Assembly: GCA_963807865.1 (NCBI GenBank)
Contig: CAWEDK010000023.1
Location: 238,893 to 302,892 of the forward strand
Origin: VAZQ01 sp963807865
GTDB lineage: Bacteria > Pseudomonadota > Alphaproteobacteria > Rhizobiales > Xanthobacteraceae
Direction: 5' to 3'
Length of the DNA stretch: 64,000 nt
Shown: positions 17,853 through 26,680 of the stretch, piece by piece
Position numbering within the stretch: position 1 is the stretch's first letter
Layout of the letters: every line of letters starts with the position of its first letter
The notes under the pieces: generated by a model
What the model saw: the letters and a program-made list of their open reading frames with translations, nothing else
Database searches by the model: none
What the model was told of the DNA's origin: nothing
Made by a program: the position numbers and the translations under genes

Positions 17853-19905
17853 ATGGTTGCGCCGGTAGACCGGCCGCGCGGTGTCCTTGCGGGCACGTTC
17901 GGCGTCGGAATTCTGACGTTCCTGCTGTTGCCGAGCGAGGTCGGATACCAGGACCTTGCCGCGCTCATCGCGCGCGATGTGGCAACCGTGGAGCGCCCAC
18001 AGAAAACCAGTCTCGCTTCGCCGTTCGGTACGATCCACGCGGGCGAATCTCAATTTGCCGCAGCCGGTCGGCTCCGGGATCAAGCCGTCGCCGCTGGGCT
18101 ATACGCTGGCTGCGCTCGATCCGGGCAACACCGAGATCACAGGATCGATCCGCGAACGAATTTTGCGCGAAAGCGCATTGCTGTACGCGCCGCCCGAAGG
18201 CGCTGGTCCGTGGGTCGACCGCAGCCGCAAGGGCGATCAGCTCACCTCCACGCCCCGCGGGAACGATAACGTCGCCGCGAAGGGCGATCGTCTCGTTGCG
18301 CCGCCTGTGCAGCAGGCAGAGGCAGGGGCCGCGCCGACAGTCGAGGCGCCCATGCAGCAGGTGGCGGTTGCGCCGTCTGTCGATGCCATCGCCGAGGTGC
18401 CGGCGCCCCTCGATCTCGAAGCCGAGCATGTCGTCGCGGCCGAGAAGCAACTCGCGGATGCGGCCGAAGAGGCCGCGCAGATGCAACTGGTGGAATTGCC
18501 GGCATCGCGCGATGCCGAGCCGAAGCAGCCGCAGGCCGAAAAGTCCACTCCGACGCGGCGTGCACAGTCGACCAAACGGTCCCAACGATTCGCGCTCGCC
18601 GAGCGCGAGGAGCAGCGGCGCGCCGAGCGGATCGCCCGGGACGCGAGACAGAAGGCCGAGAAGCTCGCGCGCAGCCAGGATGCGCCGAAAGCGTCCGCAA
18701 AGCTGGCCCGCACGCCAGACGCGAAGCCGCGGTCCGAGACGGCCGAATACGCAAGGCCTGTTTCACCCGCGCAGTCCGAGTCGGATCAGGCGTCACAATC
18801 CGAGGCGCACGCCCAGCCGGTCGAGGCCACCCCCGCCAAGGGCTTCGTTCTGGCCAGCGCCGGCGACTACCGGATCGGGGTCGAAACCCGGCAGTTCGAA
18901 CGCTTGACCGCGCCTGCCGCCGCGACGGCCTCGCCGAACGAGGCCGGCAACAGTGTCGAAGCCGAAGTCGCCAAGGGCAAGGCGGCCGCGCTCAACGCCA
19001 CGATCGCGTCCACGGCAGCGGAAGGGACCCCGTCCCAACGCACGTCGAAGCTGTTCTTTGGCGCCGACCCGATGGGCAAGAAGGTCGATGGAATCGAACC
19101 GTGGACACCGGGTACGGAACCGAAGTTGGGTGGCCGCGCAACGGGCAACGTCGCCACCGGTACGGACGCGACGAAGGACGTCGGGGTCAAGCTGGCGGCG
19201 CTGCCGCCGGTGGAGTCGGTCACCGACATCCCGGCCATGCTGCAGCCATCGCCGTCTGAACGCGCGGTCATGCCGAGCAGCAATCCTGATCAGAGCGTCG
19301 GCAAGGATCCGAACCAGCAGGGCGGCCAGAGCATTGCGCCCAAAGGCGAGGTGACTGGCGCCGACCAGCGTCCGATGACGCCGGCGGAACGCCTCGGGCT
19401 CAGCGACGAGAAGAGCCGCGCCAAGACCGTGAAGTGTCTCACCGAGGTGATCTACTTCGAAGCGCGCGGTGAGGTGGTTCGCGGTCAGATGGCGGTCGCC
19501 CAGGTCGTTCTGAACCGCGCCTTCTCAGGCAAATATCCCAACACGGTGTGCGGCGTCGTCTACCAGAATGCGCACCGCCATCTCGCCTGCCAGTTCACCT
19601 TCGCGTGCGATGGCATCGCCGACAAGGTGAAGGAACCCGACATGTGGGAACGTGCGGTCGTAATCGCCAACGAGATGCTCGACGGCAAGATCTGGCTGCC
19701 TGAGGTTGGCAAGGCCACGCACTACCATGCGCATTGGGTTCACCCCGGCTGGGTGCGCGAGATGAACAAGCTGCACCGGGTTGGCGTGCACACCTTCTAC
19801 CGTCCGCGCAACTGGGGCGACGGCACCAATGCGCCGCAATGGGGCGACGTCGGCGAGACCCAGGAAGTGGCGAAGAAGCTCGTCGAAGTGGCCAAGAAGC
19901 CGTAG
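17853..19905 (+). CDS. SleB-type cell wall hydrolase with long disordered linker (one frame break)
   Basis: ATG at 17853 (MVAPVDRPRGVLAGTFGVGI) starts a protein of about 680 residues with an N-terminal membrane anchor (VLAGTFGVGILTFLLL). The frame breaks near 18045 and continues as NLNLPQPVGSGIKPSPLGYT. A region of about 450 residues, rich in Ala, Pro, Glu, Lys and Gln and with charged coiled-coil-like stretches, follows. The C-terminal 150 residues form the hydrolase_2 (SleB) domain: CLTEVIYFEARGEVVRGQMA, VAQVVLNRAFSGKYPNTVC, GVVYQNAHRHLACQFTFACD, and THYHAHWVHPGWV. The catalytic Glu is in YFEARGE. Probably a periplasmic peptidoglycan hydrolase held at the inner membrane and reaching the wall through its linker. 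Confidence 0.88.
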
Positions 19906-20012
19906 GCACAAGAAGCCCTAGGCAAGGGCCGCATTCCGTCAGATGTCATGAGTCAGTTGACATGGCCGGGCCCGTCCCGGCCATCGACTTTTTTGACCGG
20001 ACCTGAGCCGGC

Positions 20013-20882
20013 TCACATCTCGATATCGAGGCCGACGTCGAAGTTCGGAGCCGAATGGGTGATCCAGCCGGACGAGGCGTAATCGACGCCGGTCGCGGCG
20101 ATCTCGGCGATATGGTCGAGCGTGACGTTGCCGGACGCTTCCAGTTTGAACCGGCCGCCCGACATCTCGACCGCCTTGATCATCGTGGGGCAATCCATGT
20201 TGTCGAGCAGGACCGCATCCGCGATCCCGACCCCGATCACCTCCCGCAGTTGCTCAAGGGTGTCGACCTCGATCTCGATCTTCACCAGATGGCCTGCCAC
20301 CGACTCGGCACGTTCCAGCACCGCGCGAATGCCGCCCGCCACCGCGATATGGTTGTCCTTGATCAGGATCGCATCATCGAGGCCGAAGCGGTGATTGAAG
20401 CCGCCGCCGCAACGCACGGCGTATTTCTCGATCGCCCGCAGCCCCGGTGTCGTCTTGCGCGTGCAGCAGATGCGCAGCTTGGTGTGCTTGACCCGGCGCA
20501 CGAATTCATGCGTCGCGGTGGCGATGCCCGACAGCCGCCCGAGTACGTTGAGCCCGACACGTTCGGCCGAGAGCACCGCGCGGGCGGGGCCCGTGACCGT
20601 CATCAGGGCGGTCTTGGCGGCGACGTTGGCGCCGTCACGGGCGTGGGCCGTGATGGTGATGTCGGGCGCGAGCTTCTGGAAGCTCGCAGCGACGAACGGC
20701 AGGCCGGAAATCACGCCGGCCTTGCGCGCCACCACGATGGCGCGCGCCTGGGTATCTTCCGGAATGGTCGCAATCGAGGTTACGTCGCCCGCCCGGCCGA
20801 GGTCCTCGGCGAGGGCGCGGGTTACGACGGCGTCGATCTCGAGTGGCGAGAGGAATGCGTCAGGGCATAGCAGGGAGGCCAT
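20013..20882 (-). CDS. nadC: nicotinate-nucleotide diphosphorylase (carboxylating)
   Basis: A complete 289-residue quinolinate phosphoribosyltransferase: quinolinate plus PRPP gives nicotinate mononucleotide, CO2 and PPi, in de novo NAD synthesis. Active-site motifs are RKTTPG (142-147), KYAVRCGGGFNHRFGLDD (153-170) and IKDNH (174-178). Further family segments are GLNVLGRLSGIATATHEFV, EIEVDTLEQL and LEASGNVTLDHIAEIAATGV. The ATG at 20882 gives a start typical for alphaproteobacterial NadC. No frame break. nadA and nadB are not adjacent in this window. Confidence 0.96.
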   Translation of the reverse strand: MASLLCPDAFLSPLEIDAVVTRALAEDLGRAGDVTSIATIPEDTQARAIVVARKAGVISGLPFVAASFQKLAPDITITAHARDGANVAAKTALMTVTGPARAVLSAERVGLNVLGRLSGIATATHEFVRRVKHTKLRICCTRKTTPGLRAIEKYAVRCGGGFNHRFGLDDAILIKDNHIAVAGGIRAVLERAESVAGHLVKIEIEVDTLEQLREVIGVGIADAVLLDNMDCPTMIKAVEMSGGRFKLEASGNVTLDHIAEIAATGVDYASSGWITHSAPNFDVGLDIEM

Positions 20883-21207
20883 GAGGCCAGCATAGCGGCT
20901 GGCTTCAGGTTGTTCAAACCAGCCGGCTCGCTCCTGCGAGTGCGCGTGTGGACCCAGCTGCGGGGTGCGGCCCTGTGGTCACATCCTCGCGATCTGGCAT
21001 GCGCCACGCGATGAGCGGTCAGTCGAATCTTCGCTTTGGAACCGGCAAGCGAGGCCTTACAAGGCTCTGCGCCGTCGCCGGTGCGGCCGGGTTCTGCCCG
21101 GAGCACGGTCTGACGGCGAAACGGTCTGACAGCGAAGACGTGCGGCGAGGCCGGCTTGCAAGTCGTGATGGCGATGCAGCGCAGGATTGGTCTCAAGGAT
21201 TTCGATC
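20883..21207. other. intergenic region between nadC and the MFS transporters
   Basis: 325 bases between two divergent transcription units; it should hold both promoters. No gene is supportable. Its one visible structure is a 16-base tandem duplication at 21105-21136, listed separately. Confidence 0.5.
21105..21136. repeat. tandem 16-bp direct repeat upstream of the MFS genes
   Basis: Two abutting copies of ACGGTCTGACGGCGAA (21105-21120) and ACGGTCTGACAGCGAA (21121-21136), differing at one base, end about 70 bases before the first transporter gene. Abutting direct repeats at this distance can be binding sites of a dimeric regulator, but no known consensus is recognised. Confidence 0.6.
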
Positions 21208-22455
21208 ATGGCGCTTACACTCCCGTCTGCGCGCAAGCTACCGGCAATCGGCTGGCGCACGCCCGCGGTGATTGTTCTGTGTGGGTGCGTTTGTGCCATG
21301 ATCAGCTTCGGGCCGCGCGCCTCCCTCGGTTTCTTTCTCACGCCGCAATCGCAGGCCAACGGCTGGGGCCGCGACGTGTTCGGCTTGGCGATCGCCGTCC
21401 AGAACATTCTATGGGGACTTGGCCAGCCGTTTGCCGGGATGCTCGCAGACCGGTTCGGCGTCGTACGCGTGCTGTGGAGCGGCGCCATCCTCTATGCCAT
21501 CGGCCTCGCCATGATGGCATATTCTACCACGCCCCTGATGCTCAATCTGTCCGCCGGCGTATTCATCGGCTTCGGGCTCGCCGGCTGTGCATTCAGCATC
21601 GTGCTGTCCGCCTTCGGCAAGCTCCTGCCGGAGCGCATGCGCTCGCTGGCCTTCGGCGCCGGCGCGGCGGCTGGGTCTTTTGGCCAATTTCTTTACTCGC
21701 CGCTCGCGGTCTCGCTTGTGGACAGCATCGGCTGGCAGGAAACGCTGCTGACGTTCGCCGCGATGATGCTGCTCATTCTGCCGTTTTCACTCGCGCTCGC
21801 GAGTGGCGCAAGAGGCGCAGTAGAAGGCGCGCAAACCCAGTCGTTGCGCTCCGCACTGTCGGAAGCGCTGCTGCACCGCTCTTACGTGCTGCTGGTGCTC
21901 GGGTTCTTTACCTGCGGCTTCCAACTGGCGTTCGTCACCATCCATCTGCCGCCCTATCTGGTCGACAAGGGACTGAGCACCCAGGTCGGCGGCTGGACCC
22001 TCGCGGTGATCGGACTGTTCAACATCTTTGGCTCGCTCACCTCTGGCTGGCTCGGCAACCGGATGCCCAAACGCTACATCCTCTCGGTCATCTATTTTGG
22101 ACGCGCGATGGCGATCCTAGGATTCATCCTGCTTCCGGTCACGCCGTTGAGCGCGATTGTATTCGGCGCGGTGATAGGATTCCTGTGGCTCTCCACGGTG
22201 GCGCCGACGCAGGGGATCATCGCGGTCATGTTCGGCACCCGTTGGCTCGCCACCCTCGCAGGCGTCGCATTCTTCAGCCATCAGGTCGGCGGCTTTCTCG
22301 GCGTCTGGCTGGGCGGGGTCGTGTTCGAACGCACCGGCTCCTACGATGCGGTGTGGTGGCTCTCGATCCTGTTCGGTCTGCTGTCAGCCGTCATCAATCT
22401 GCCGATCGTGGAAGAGCCGGTCCTGCGCCCGGCCACTGCCGCGTCGCCGGCATGA
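21208..22455 (+). CDS. MFS transporter, paralogue 1 of 3 (monocarboxylate/OFA-like)
   Basis: A 415-residue, 12-helix major facilitator. The start ATG at 21208 (MALTLPSARK) follows AAGGAT by about 7 bases; an in-frame ATG at 21187 is less likely. The loop 2-3 motif is LADRFGVVRVLWSG; helix 5 has FGAGAAAGSFGQFLYSPL. The centre of the protein has GFFTCGFQLAFVTIHLPPYL and the C-half has RWLATLAGVAFFSHQVGGFL. These match MFS proteins of the oxalate/formate and monocarboxylate porter type. It shares this whole pattern with the next two genes. The substrate is unknown. The next gene starts 10 bases after the stop. Confidence 0.88.
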   Translation: MALTLPSARKLPAIGWRTPAVIVLCGCVCAMISFGPRASLGFFLTPQSQANGWGRDVFGLAIAVQNILWGLGQPFAGMLADRFGVVRVLWSGAILYAIGLAMMAYSTTPLMLNLSAGVFIGFGLAGCAFSIVLSAFGKLLPERMRSLAFGAGAAAGSFGQFLYSPLAVSLVDSIGWQETLLTFAAMMLLILPFSLALASGARGAVEGAQTQSLRSALSEALLHRSYVLLVLGFFTCGFQLAFVTIHLPPYLVDKGLSTQVGGWTLAVIGLFNIFGSLTSGWLGNRMPKRYILSVIYFGRAMAILGFILLPVTPLSAIVFGAVIGFLWLSTVAPTQGIIAVMFGTRWLATLAGVAFFSHQVGGFLGVWLGGVVFERTGSYDAVWWLSILFGLLSAVINLPIVEEPVLRPATAASPA

Positions 22456-22465
22456 GCGATACGAC

Positions 22466-23740
22466 ATGAGTGCTGCACCCAAAGAGCAACAGGACCGCCA
22501 AGACCCGCCATCGTCCATGGTTGCGCGGCCCGCCGCTTGGCGCACGCCGGTCATCATCCTGCTCTGTGGTTGCCTGATCGGGCTTCTTGGCTTCGGCGCG
22601 CGTTCGGGACTTGGATTCTTCCTGACGCCGATGTCGCAGGCGCACGGCTGGGGCCGCGAGGTGTTCTCGCTGGCCCTGGCGATCCAGATGCTGCTATGGG
22701 GCGCGGCGCAGCCATTCGTCGGCGGGATCGCGGATCGCTACGGTCCGGTTTGGGTGTTGAGCATCGGCGCGGTGCTCTATGCGCTCGGTCTTGCCGGCAT
22801 GGCCTATGCGAGCACGCCCGGCATGCTCCATCTCACCGCCGGCGTGGTGATCGGATTCGGGCTTGCCGGCTCGTCCTTCACGGTCGTCATCGGTGCTTTC
22901 GGTAAACTGATGCCGCCAACCTGGCGCACGTTTGCGTTCGGCGCCGGCACGGCTGCCGGTTCGTTCGGGCAGTTCCTGTTCTCGCCGCTCGCGGTCGCAC
23001 TGATCGACCGTTTCGGCTGGCAGCAGACGCTGCTGGTGTTCGGCGCCTGCGTGCTCTTGATCGTGCCGCTCTCGCTCGCGCTGGCAAATCCCGCCGAGGC
23101 GTCCCCGACGCCAGGAGCGCCCCGCAAACAATCGGTCTCGCAGGCGCTCTCCGAGGCGTTCGGACATCGCAGTTATGTGCTGCTGGTGTTGGGTTTCTTC
23201 ACCTGCGGCTTCCAGATATTCTTCATCGCGGTCCATCTGCCGGCGTTTCTCGTCGACCGCGGACTGTCGGCCGAGGTCGGCGGCTGGGCGCTCGCGACCA
23301 TCGGATTGTTCAATATCATCGGTGCGATCGCCGCAGGGCTGCTCAGCAACTACATGCCCAAGCGCTATTTGCTGGCGCTGATCTACTTCGGCCGGTCGAT
23401 TGCGATTCTGATCTACATCCTGCTGCCGATCACCACCGTTTCGACGCTTCTCGTCGCCGCCGTGCTTGGCCTGCTGTGGCTGTCGACGGTGCCGCCGACA
23501 TCGGGGCTGGTGGCGATCATGTTCGGCACGCGGTGGCTCGCAATGCTGTTCGGTTTCGTCTTCTTCAGCCACCAGGTCGGCGGCTTTCTCGGGGTCTTGC
23601 TCGGCGGTGTCTTGTTCGAGCGAACCGGCTCGTACGACATGGTTTGGTGGCTGGCGATTCTGCTCGGCCTGCTGTCGGCGGTGATCAACCTGCCGATCGT
23701 CGAAAAGCCGGTGGTGCGTCCCGCCCCTGCGCCCGCCTGA
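22466..23740 (+). CDS. MFS transporter, paralogue 2 of 3 (monocarboxylate/OFA-like)
   Basis: A 424-residue, 12-helix transporter starting at ATG 22466 with a polar N-terminus (MSAAPKEQQDRQDPPSSMVA) that the other two copies lack. Diagnostic stretches repeat those of its neighbours: IADRYGPVWVLSIGAVLYAL, FGAGTAAGSFGQFLFSPLAV, LGFFTCGFQIFFIAVHLPAF, FGTRWLAMLFGFVFFSHQVG and RTGSYDMVWWLAILLGLLSA. It carries PTWRTFAF where copies 1 and 3 have PERMRSLAF and PESWHSTAF. The genes lie head-to-tail with 10 and 12 base gaps, which points to one transcript. Intact frame. Confidence 0.88.
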   Translation: MSAAPKEQQDRQDPPSSMVARPAAWRTPVIILLCGCLIGLLGFGARSGLGFFLTPMSQAHGWGREVFSLALAIQMLLWGAAQPFVGGIADRYGPVWVLSIGAVLYALGLAGMAYASTPGMLHLTAGVVIGFGLAGSSFTVVIGAFGKLMPPTWRTFAFGAGTAAGSFGQFLFSPLAVALIDRFGWQQTLLVFGACVLLIVPLSLALANPAEASPTPGAPRKQSVSQALSEAFGHRSYVLLVLGFFTCGFQIFFIAVHLPAFLVDRGLSAEVGGWALATIGLFNIIGAIAAGLLSNYMPKRYLLALIYFGRSIAILIYILLPITTVSTLLVAAVLGLLWLSTVPPTSGLVAIMFGTRWLAMLFGFVFFSHQVGGFLGVLLGGVLFERTGSYDMVWWLAILLGLLSAVINLPIVEKPVVRPAPAPA

Positions 23741-23752
23741 TTGGTTCGATTC

Positions 23753-25015
23753 ATGCACGGCAACGCTCCCGTTCTTCCCCCGGCCGGATTGCAGCGCAAC
23801 TGGCGCACGCCCGCCGTCATCGTGGTGTGCGGCTGTCTCATCGCCATGATCGGATTCGGGCCACGCTCCGCGCTCGGCCTGTTCCTGACGCCGCTGTCGA
23901 ATGCACACGGCTGGGGGCGCGACGTCTTCGCGCTGTCGGTCGCGGTGCAGATGCTGCTTTACGGCGCAGCTCAGCCGTTCTCGGGCGCGCTTGCCGATCG
24001 TTTCGGCATGGTGCGCGTAATCATTGCGGGTGCGCTGCTGTATGGGGCCGGCCTGTTCATGATGGCGCAGGCCACCACGCCCGGAATGCTCTATCTGTCG
24101 AGCGGCGTGCTGATCGGTTTCGGCCTTTCGGGCTGTTCGTTCAACCTGATCATCTCGTCGTTCGGCAAGCTCCTGCCGGAAAGCTGGCACTCGACGGCGT
24201 TCGGCGCCGGCACGGCGGCCGGCTCGTTCGGCCAATTCCTGTTCTCGCCGCTGGGCGTCGGGCTGATCGATGCGTTCGGATGGCAGACTGCGCTCGAGGT
24301 TTTTGCGGTGCTGATGCTGCTGATTATCCCGTTGGCGTTTGCGATCAGGACGCCACGGGCGAACGAGGCGACCGCCGCATCCGCCGTGCGCCCGGTTCAG
24401 GTCCAGACGTTCAAGCAGGCGCTGGCCGAAGCGCTCGGCCATCGCTCCTACCTTCTGCTGGTCGCGGGCTTCTTCACCTGCGGGTTTCAGCTCGGTTTCG
24501 TCACCATTCACCTTCCTGCCTACCTGATCGACCGCGGCCTCTCGGTCGAGATCGGCGGTTGGACGCTGGGGCTGATCGGGCTATTCAACATCATCGGCTC
24601 GATGGCGTCAGGATGGCTCGGCGGCAGGATGCCGAAGCGATACATCCTGTCCTTCATCTACTTCGCCCGTGCGCTCGCGGTGGTGGCGCTGATCACGCTG
24701 CCGGCCAGCCCGGCGGTGACTTTGATCTACGGCGCCGTGACCGGCTTGCTCTGGCTCTCGACCGTGCCACCGACCTCCGGCCTCGTAGCGCTGATGTTCG
24801 GCACGCGCTGGATGGCGATGCTGTTCGGGATCGCATTCTTCAGCCATCAGGTGGGCGGCTTCCTCGGCGTGTATCTCGGCGGGTTCCTCTATGACCGCAC
24901 TGGGTCGTACGACGTGGTGTGGTGGCTCGGCGTGCTGTTCGGCGTGATTTCGGCGCTGATCAATCTGCCGATCGTCGAAAAGCCGGTGGCGCGTCTCGCC
25001 GCGGAGCAAGCGTAG
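23753..25015 (+). CDS. MFS transporter, paralogue 3 of 3 (monocarboxylate/OFA-like)
   Basis: A 420-residue transporter from ATG 23753 (MHGNAPVLPPAGLQRNWRTP); a TTG at 23741 would add four residues. It retains LADRFGMVRVIIAGALLYGA, FGAGTAAGSFGQFLFSPLGV, AGFFTCGFQLGFVTIHLPAY and FGTRWMAMLFGIAFFSHQVG. By eye, copies 1 and 3 resemble each other in the first half (GFGPRSALG), while 2 and 3 are closer in helices 10-11. Three intact copies in tandem indicate local duplication and retention, possibly for different carboxylates. No regulator or catabolic gene adjoins except the oxidoreductase 110 bases downstream. Confidence 0.88.
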   Translation: MHGNAPVLPPAGLQRNWRTPAVIVVCGCLIAMIGFGPRSALGLFLTPLSNAHGWGRDVFALSVAVQMLLYGAAQPFSGALADRFGMVRVIIAGALLYGAGLFMMAQATTPGMLYLSSGVLIGFGLSGCSFNLIISSFGKLLPESWHSTAFGAGTAAGSFGQFLFSPLGVGLIDAFGWQTALEVFAVLMLLIIPLAFAIRTPRANEATAASAVRPVQVQTFKQALAEALGHRSYLLLVAGFFTCGFQLGFVTIHLPAYLIDRGLSVEIGGWTLGLIGLFNIIGSMASGWLGGRMPKRYILSFIYFARALAVVALITLPASPAVTLIYGAVTGLLWLSTVPPTSGLVALMFGTRWMAMLFGIAFFSHQVGGFLGVYLGGFLYDRTGSYDVVWWLGVLFGVISALINLPIVEKPVARLAAEQA

Positions 25016-25125
25016 GTCGCCCGCGTATCCCATCAGAAGCGATGAGGTTCTGCTCGATTGGCGATGCTTGGGCGGCGCCGTGGCTTTTGTGTTAACTCAT
25101 GTCCTTTCGCAAGCGGGAATCATCC

Positions 25126-26112
25126 ATGGCAGCTTTCAAAGCGATCGTGATCGATAAGACCGAGGCCGGGCAGAGCATTGCGTTGCGCGATTTCGACGAG
25201 GCGCAACTCATGGACGGTGATGTCACCGTCCGGGTCGAATGGTCGACGGTCAACTACAAGGATGGTCTAGCCGTCACCGGCAAGGCGCCGGTGGTCCGCC
25301 GCTTTCCGATGATTGCCGGCATCGATTTTGCCGGCACGGTCGAGGGCTCCTCGCATCCGGACTGGAAGCCGGGCGATCGGGTCATCCTCAACGGCTGGGG
25401 CTGCGGCGAGAGCCATCTCGGCGGCTATGGCGAGAAGGCGCGGGTAAAGGGCGACTGGCTGGTGCGGTTGCCGGCCGGCATGAGCGCGCGAGACGCGATG
25501 GCGATCGGCACCGCCGGCTATACCGCCATGCTCGCCGTTCTGGCCTTGGAACGGTACGGACTTACGCCCGCCAGTGGTCCCGTCGTGGTAACGGGCGCGG
25601 CCGGCGGCGTCGGCTCGGTCGCGATTGCGATTTTGTCCAGGCGCGGCTTTCAGGTGACGGCCGCGACTGGGCGGCCTGAAGAAGCCGCTTACCTGCGGGG
25701 GCTTGGTGCCGCCGACATTGTCGAGCGCAAAGAACTAACCGGGGCTCCGCGGCCGCTTGCAAAGGAGCGCTGGGCCGGTGGTATCGATTCGGTGGGGTCA
25801 ACGACCTTGGCGAACGTGCTGTCGATGACGCGCTATGGCGGCGCCGTCGCGGCCTGCGGTCTTGCCGGTGGCATGGATCTGCCCGGTTCGGTCGCGCCCT
25901 TCATCCTGCGCGGCGTGTCGCTTCTGGGCATCGATTCGGTGATGCATCCCAGAGCCGGCCGACAGGCAGCGTGGCAACGGCTCGACAGCGATCTCGATCG
26001 CACCAAGCTGTCCGAGATGACGAGCGAGATTTCGCTTGAGGGAGTGATCGAGGCGGGCCGCAAGATCGTCGCGGGGCAGGTGCGGGGACGCCTGGTCGTG
26101 CGAGTTGGCTGA
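25126..26112 (+). CDS. MDR-type zinc-independent oxidoreductase (AcuI/YhdH family, acryloyl-CoA reductase-like)
   Basis: A complete 328-residue medium-chain dehydrogenase/reductase. The start ATG at 25126 gives MAAFKAIVIDKTEAGQSIAL; an upstream ATG at 25099 is possible. The catalytic half has STVNYKDGLAVTGKAPVVR and GIDFAGTVEGSSHPDWKPGD. The NADPH-binding half has the glycine motif VVTGAAGGVGSVAIAILSRR. There is no structural zinc-binding Cys cluster, consistent with the YhdH/AcuI group that reduces acryloyl-CoA or quinones. The C-terminus (LEGVIEAGRKIVAGQVRGRL) is also typical. Family membership is firm; the substrate is inferred. It may share a transcript with the MFS genes, 110 bases upstream. 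Confidence 0.9.
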   Translation: MAAFKAIVIDKTEAGQSIALRDFDEAQLMDGDVTVRVEWSTVNYKDGLAVTGKAPVVRRFPMIAGIDFAGTVEGSSHPDWKPGDRVILNGWGCGESHLGGYGEKARVKGDWLVRLPAGMSARDAMAIGTAGYTAMLAVLALERYGLTPASGPVVVTGAAGGVGSVAIAILSRRGFQVTAATGRPEEAAYLRGLGAADIVERKELTGAPRPLAKERWAGGIDSVGSTTLANVLSMTRYGGAVAACGLAGGMDLPGSVAPFILRGVSLLGIDSVMHPRAGRQAAWQRLDSDLDRTKLSEMTSEISLEGVIEAGRKIVAGQVRGRLVVRVG

Positions 26113-26216
26113 ATGAATGTCGTTCAGAATTTGGCGACGAAGCTCCTGTAAGATGAAAAGCGAATTGCACGGTTAGCAAAAGGTTACCGCGTAGCGTAAC
26201 CGGCAGGGGGATCGGG

Positions 26217-26675
26217 ATGTTTGTGCGCGTTCTAACCGCGGCCGCATGGCTGCTGGCAGCGAGTCCGTCATTGGCGGAGCCGTTGAATGCTGATGGAGCC
26301 CGCCGTTTCGTCGTCGGGAAGTTGTTCGCCTTCAACTGTTTCGATGGATCGCGCGGCGACGGCCGCATTTATGCGGACGGCTCGGTCATCGGCACGATCC
26401 AAATGCAGGGCAGCGGGCCTTACCGCAACATGTGGCTGCCGGCCGGGACCGTGCAGGTGAAAGGCGCGGCGGTCTGCGCAACGCTTAAGGGCATGCCGTT
26501 CGAGCCGTGTTTCAACCTGGACAGGACCGACGACAAGAGCTTTCGCGGCGCCGTGTCCGGAATGGGCTTCGCGTATTGCGATTTCACGCGCCGTAGTTCG
26601 GGCGTGGCCAGCCTGAGCCTGCGCTCGCGGGGGCCGCTGTCGCTCAGCGCTCCCGGGACGGCTCGACCGAACTGA
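26217..26675 (+). CDS. secreted conserved hypothetical protein
   Basis: A 152-residue protein from ATG 26217, preceded by CAGGGGGAT. It has a clear Sec signal peptide (MFVRVLTAAAWLLAASPSLA, cleavage after SLA-EP). The mature part holds FVVGKLFAFNCFDGSRGDGR, DGSVIGTIQMQGSGPYR, VCATLKGMPFEPCFNLDRTD and FAYCDFTRR, with four or five cysteines that could form disulfides. Similar secreted proteins are common in Bradyrhizobium, from memory, without an assigned role. It is convergent with the LysR gene, 5 bases apart. Confidence 0.75.
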   Translation: MFVRVLTAAAWLLAASPSLAEPLNADGARRFVVGKLFAFNCFDGSRGDGRIYADGSVIGTIQMQGSGPYRNMWLPAGTVQVKGAAVCATLKGMPFEPCFNLDRTDDKSFRGAVSGMGFAYCDFTRRSSGVASLSLRSRGPLSLSAPGTARPN

Positions 26676-26680
26676 GCTAC

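Noticed and set aside
22694..24511. A 605-codon open frame on the minus strand across two MFS genes
   Set aside because: It is antisense to two clearly real transporters, its composition is Arg/Gln/His-rich, and it has no recognisable motif; GC-rich codon structure leaves such shadow frames open.
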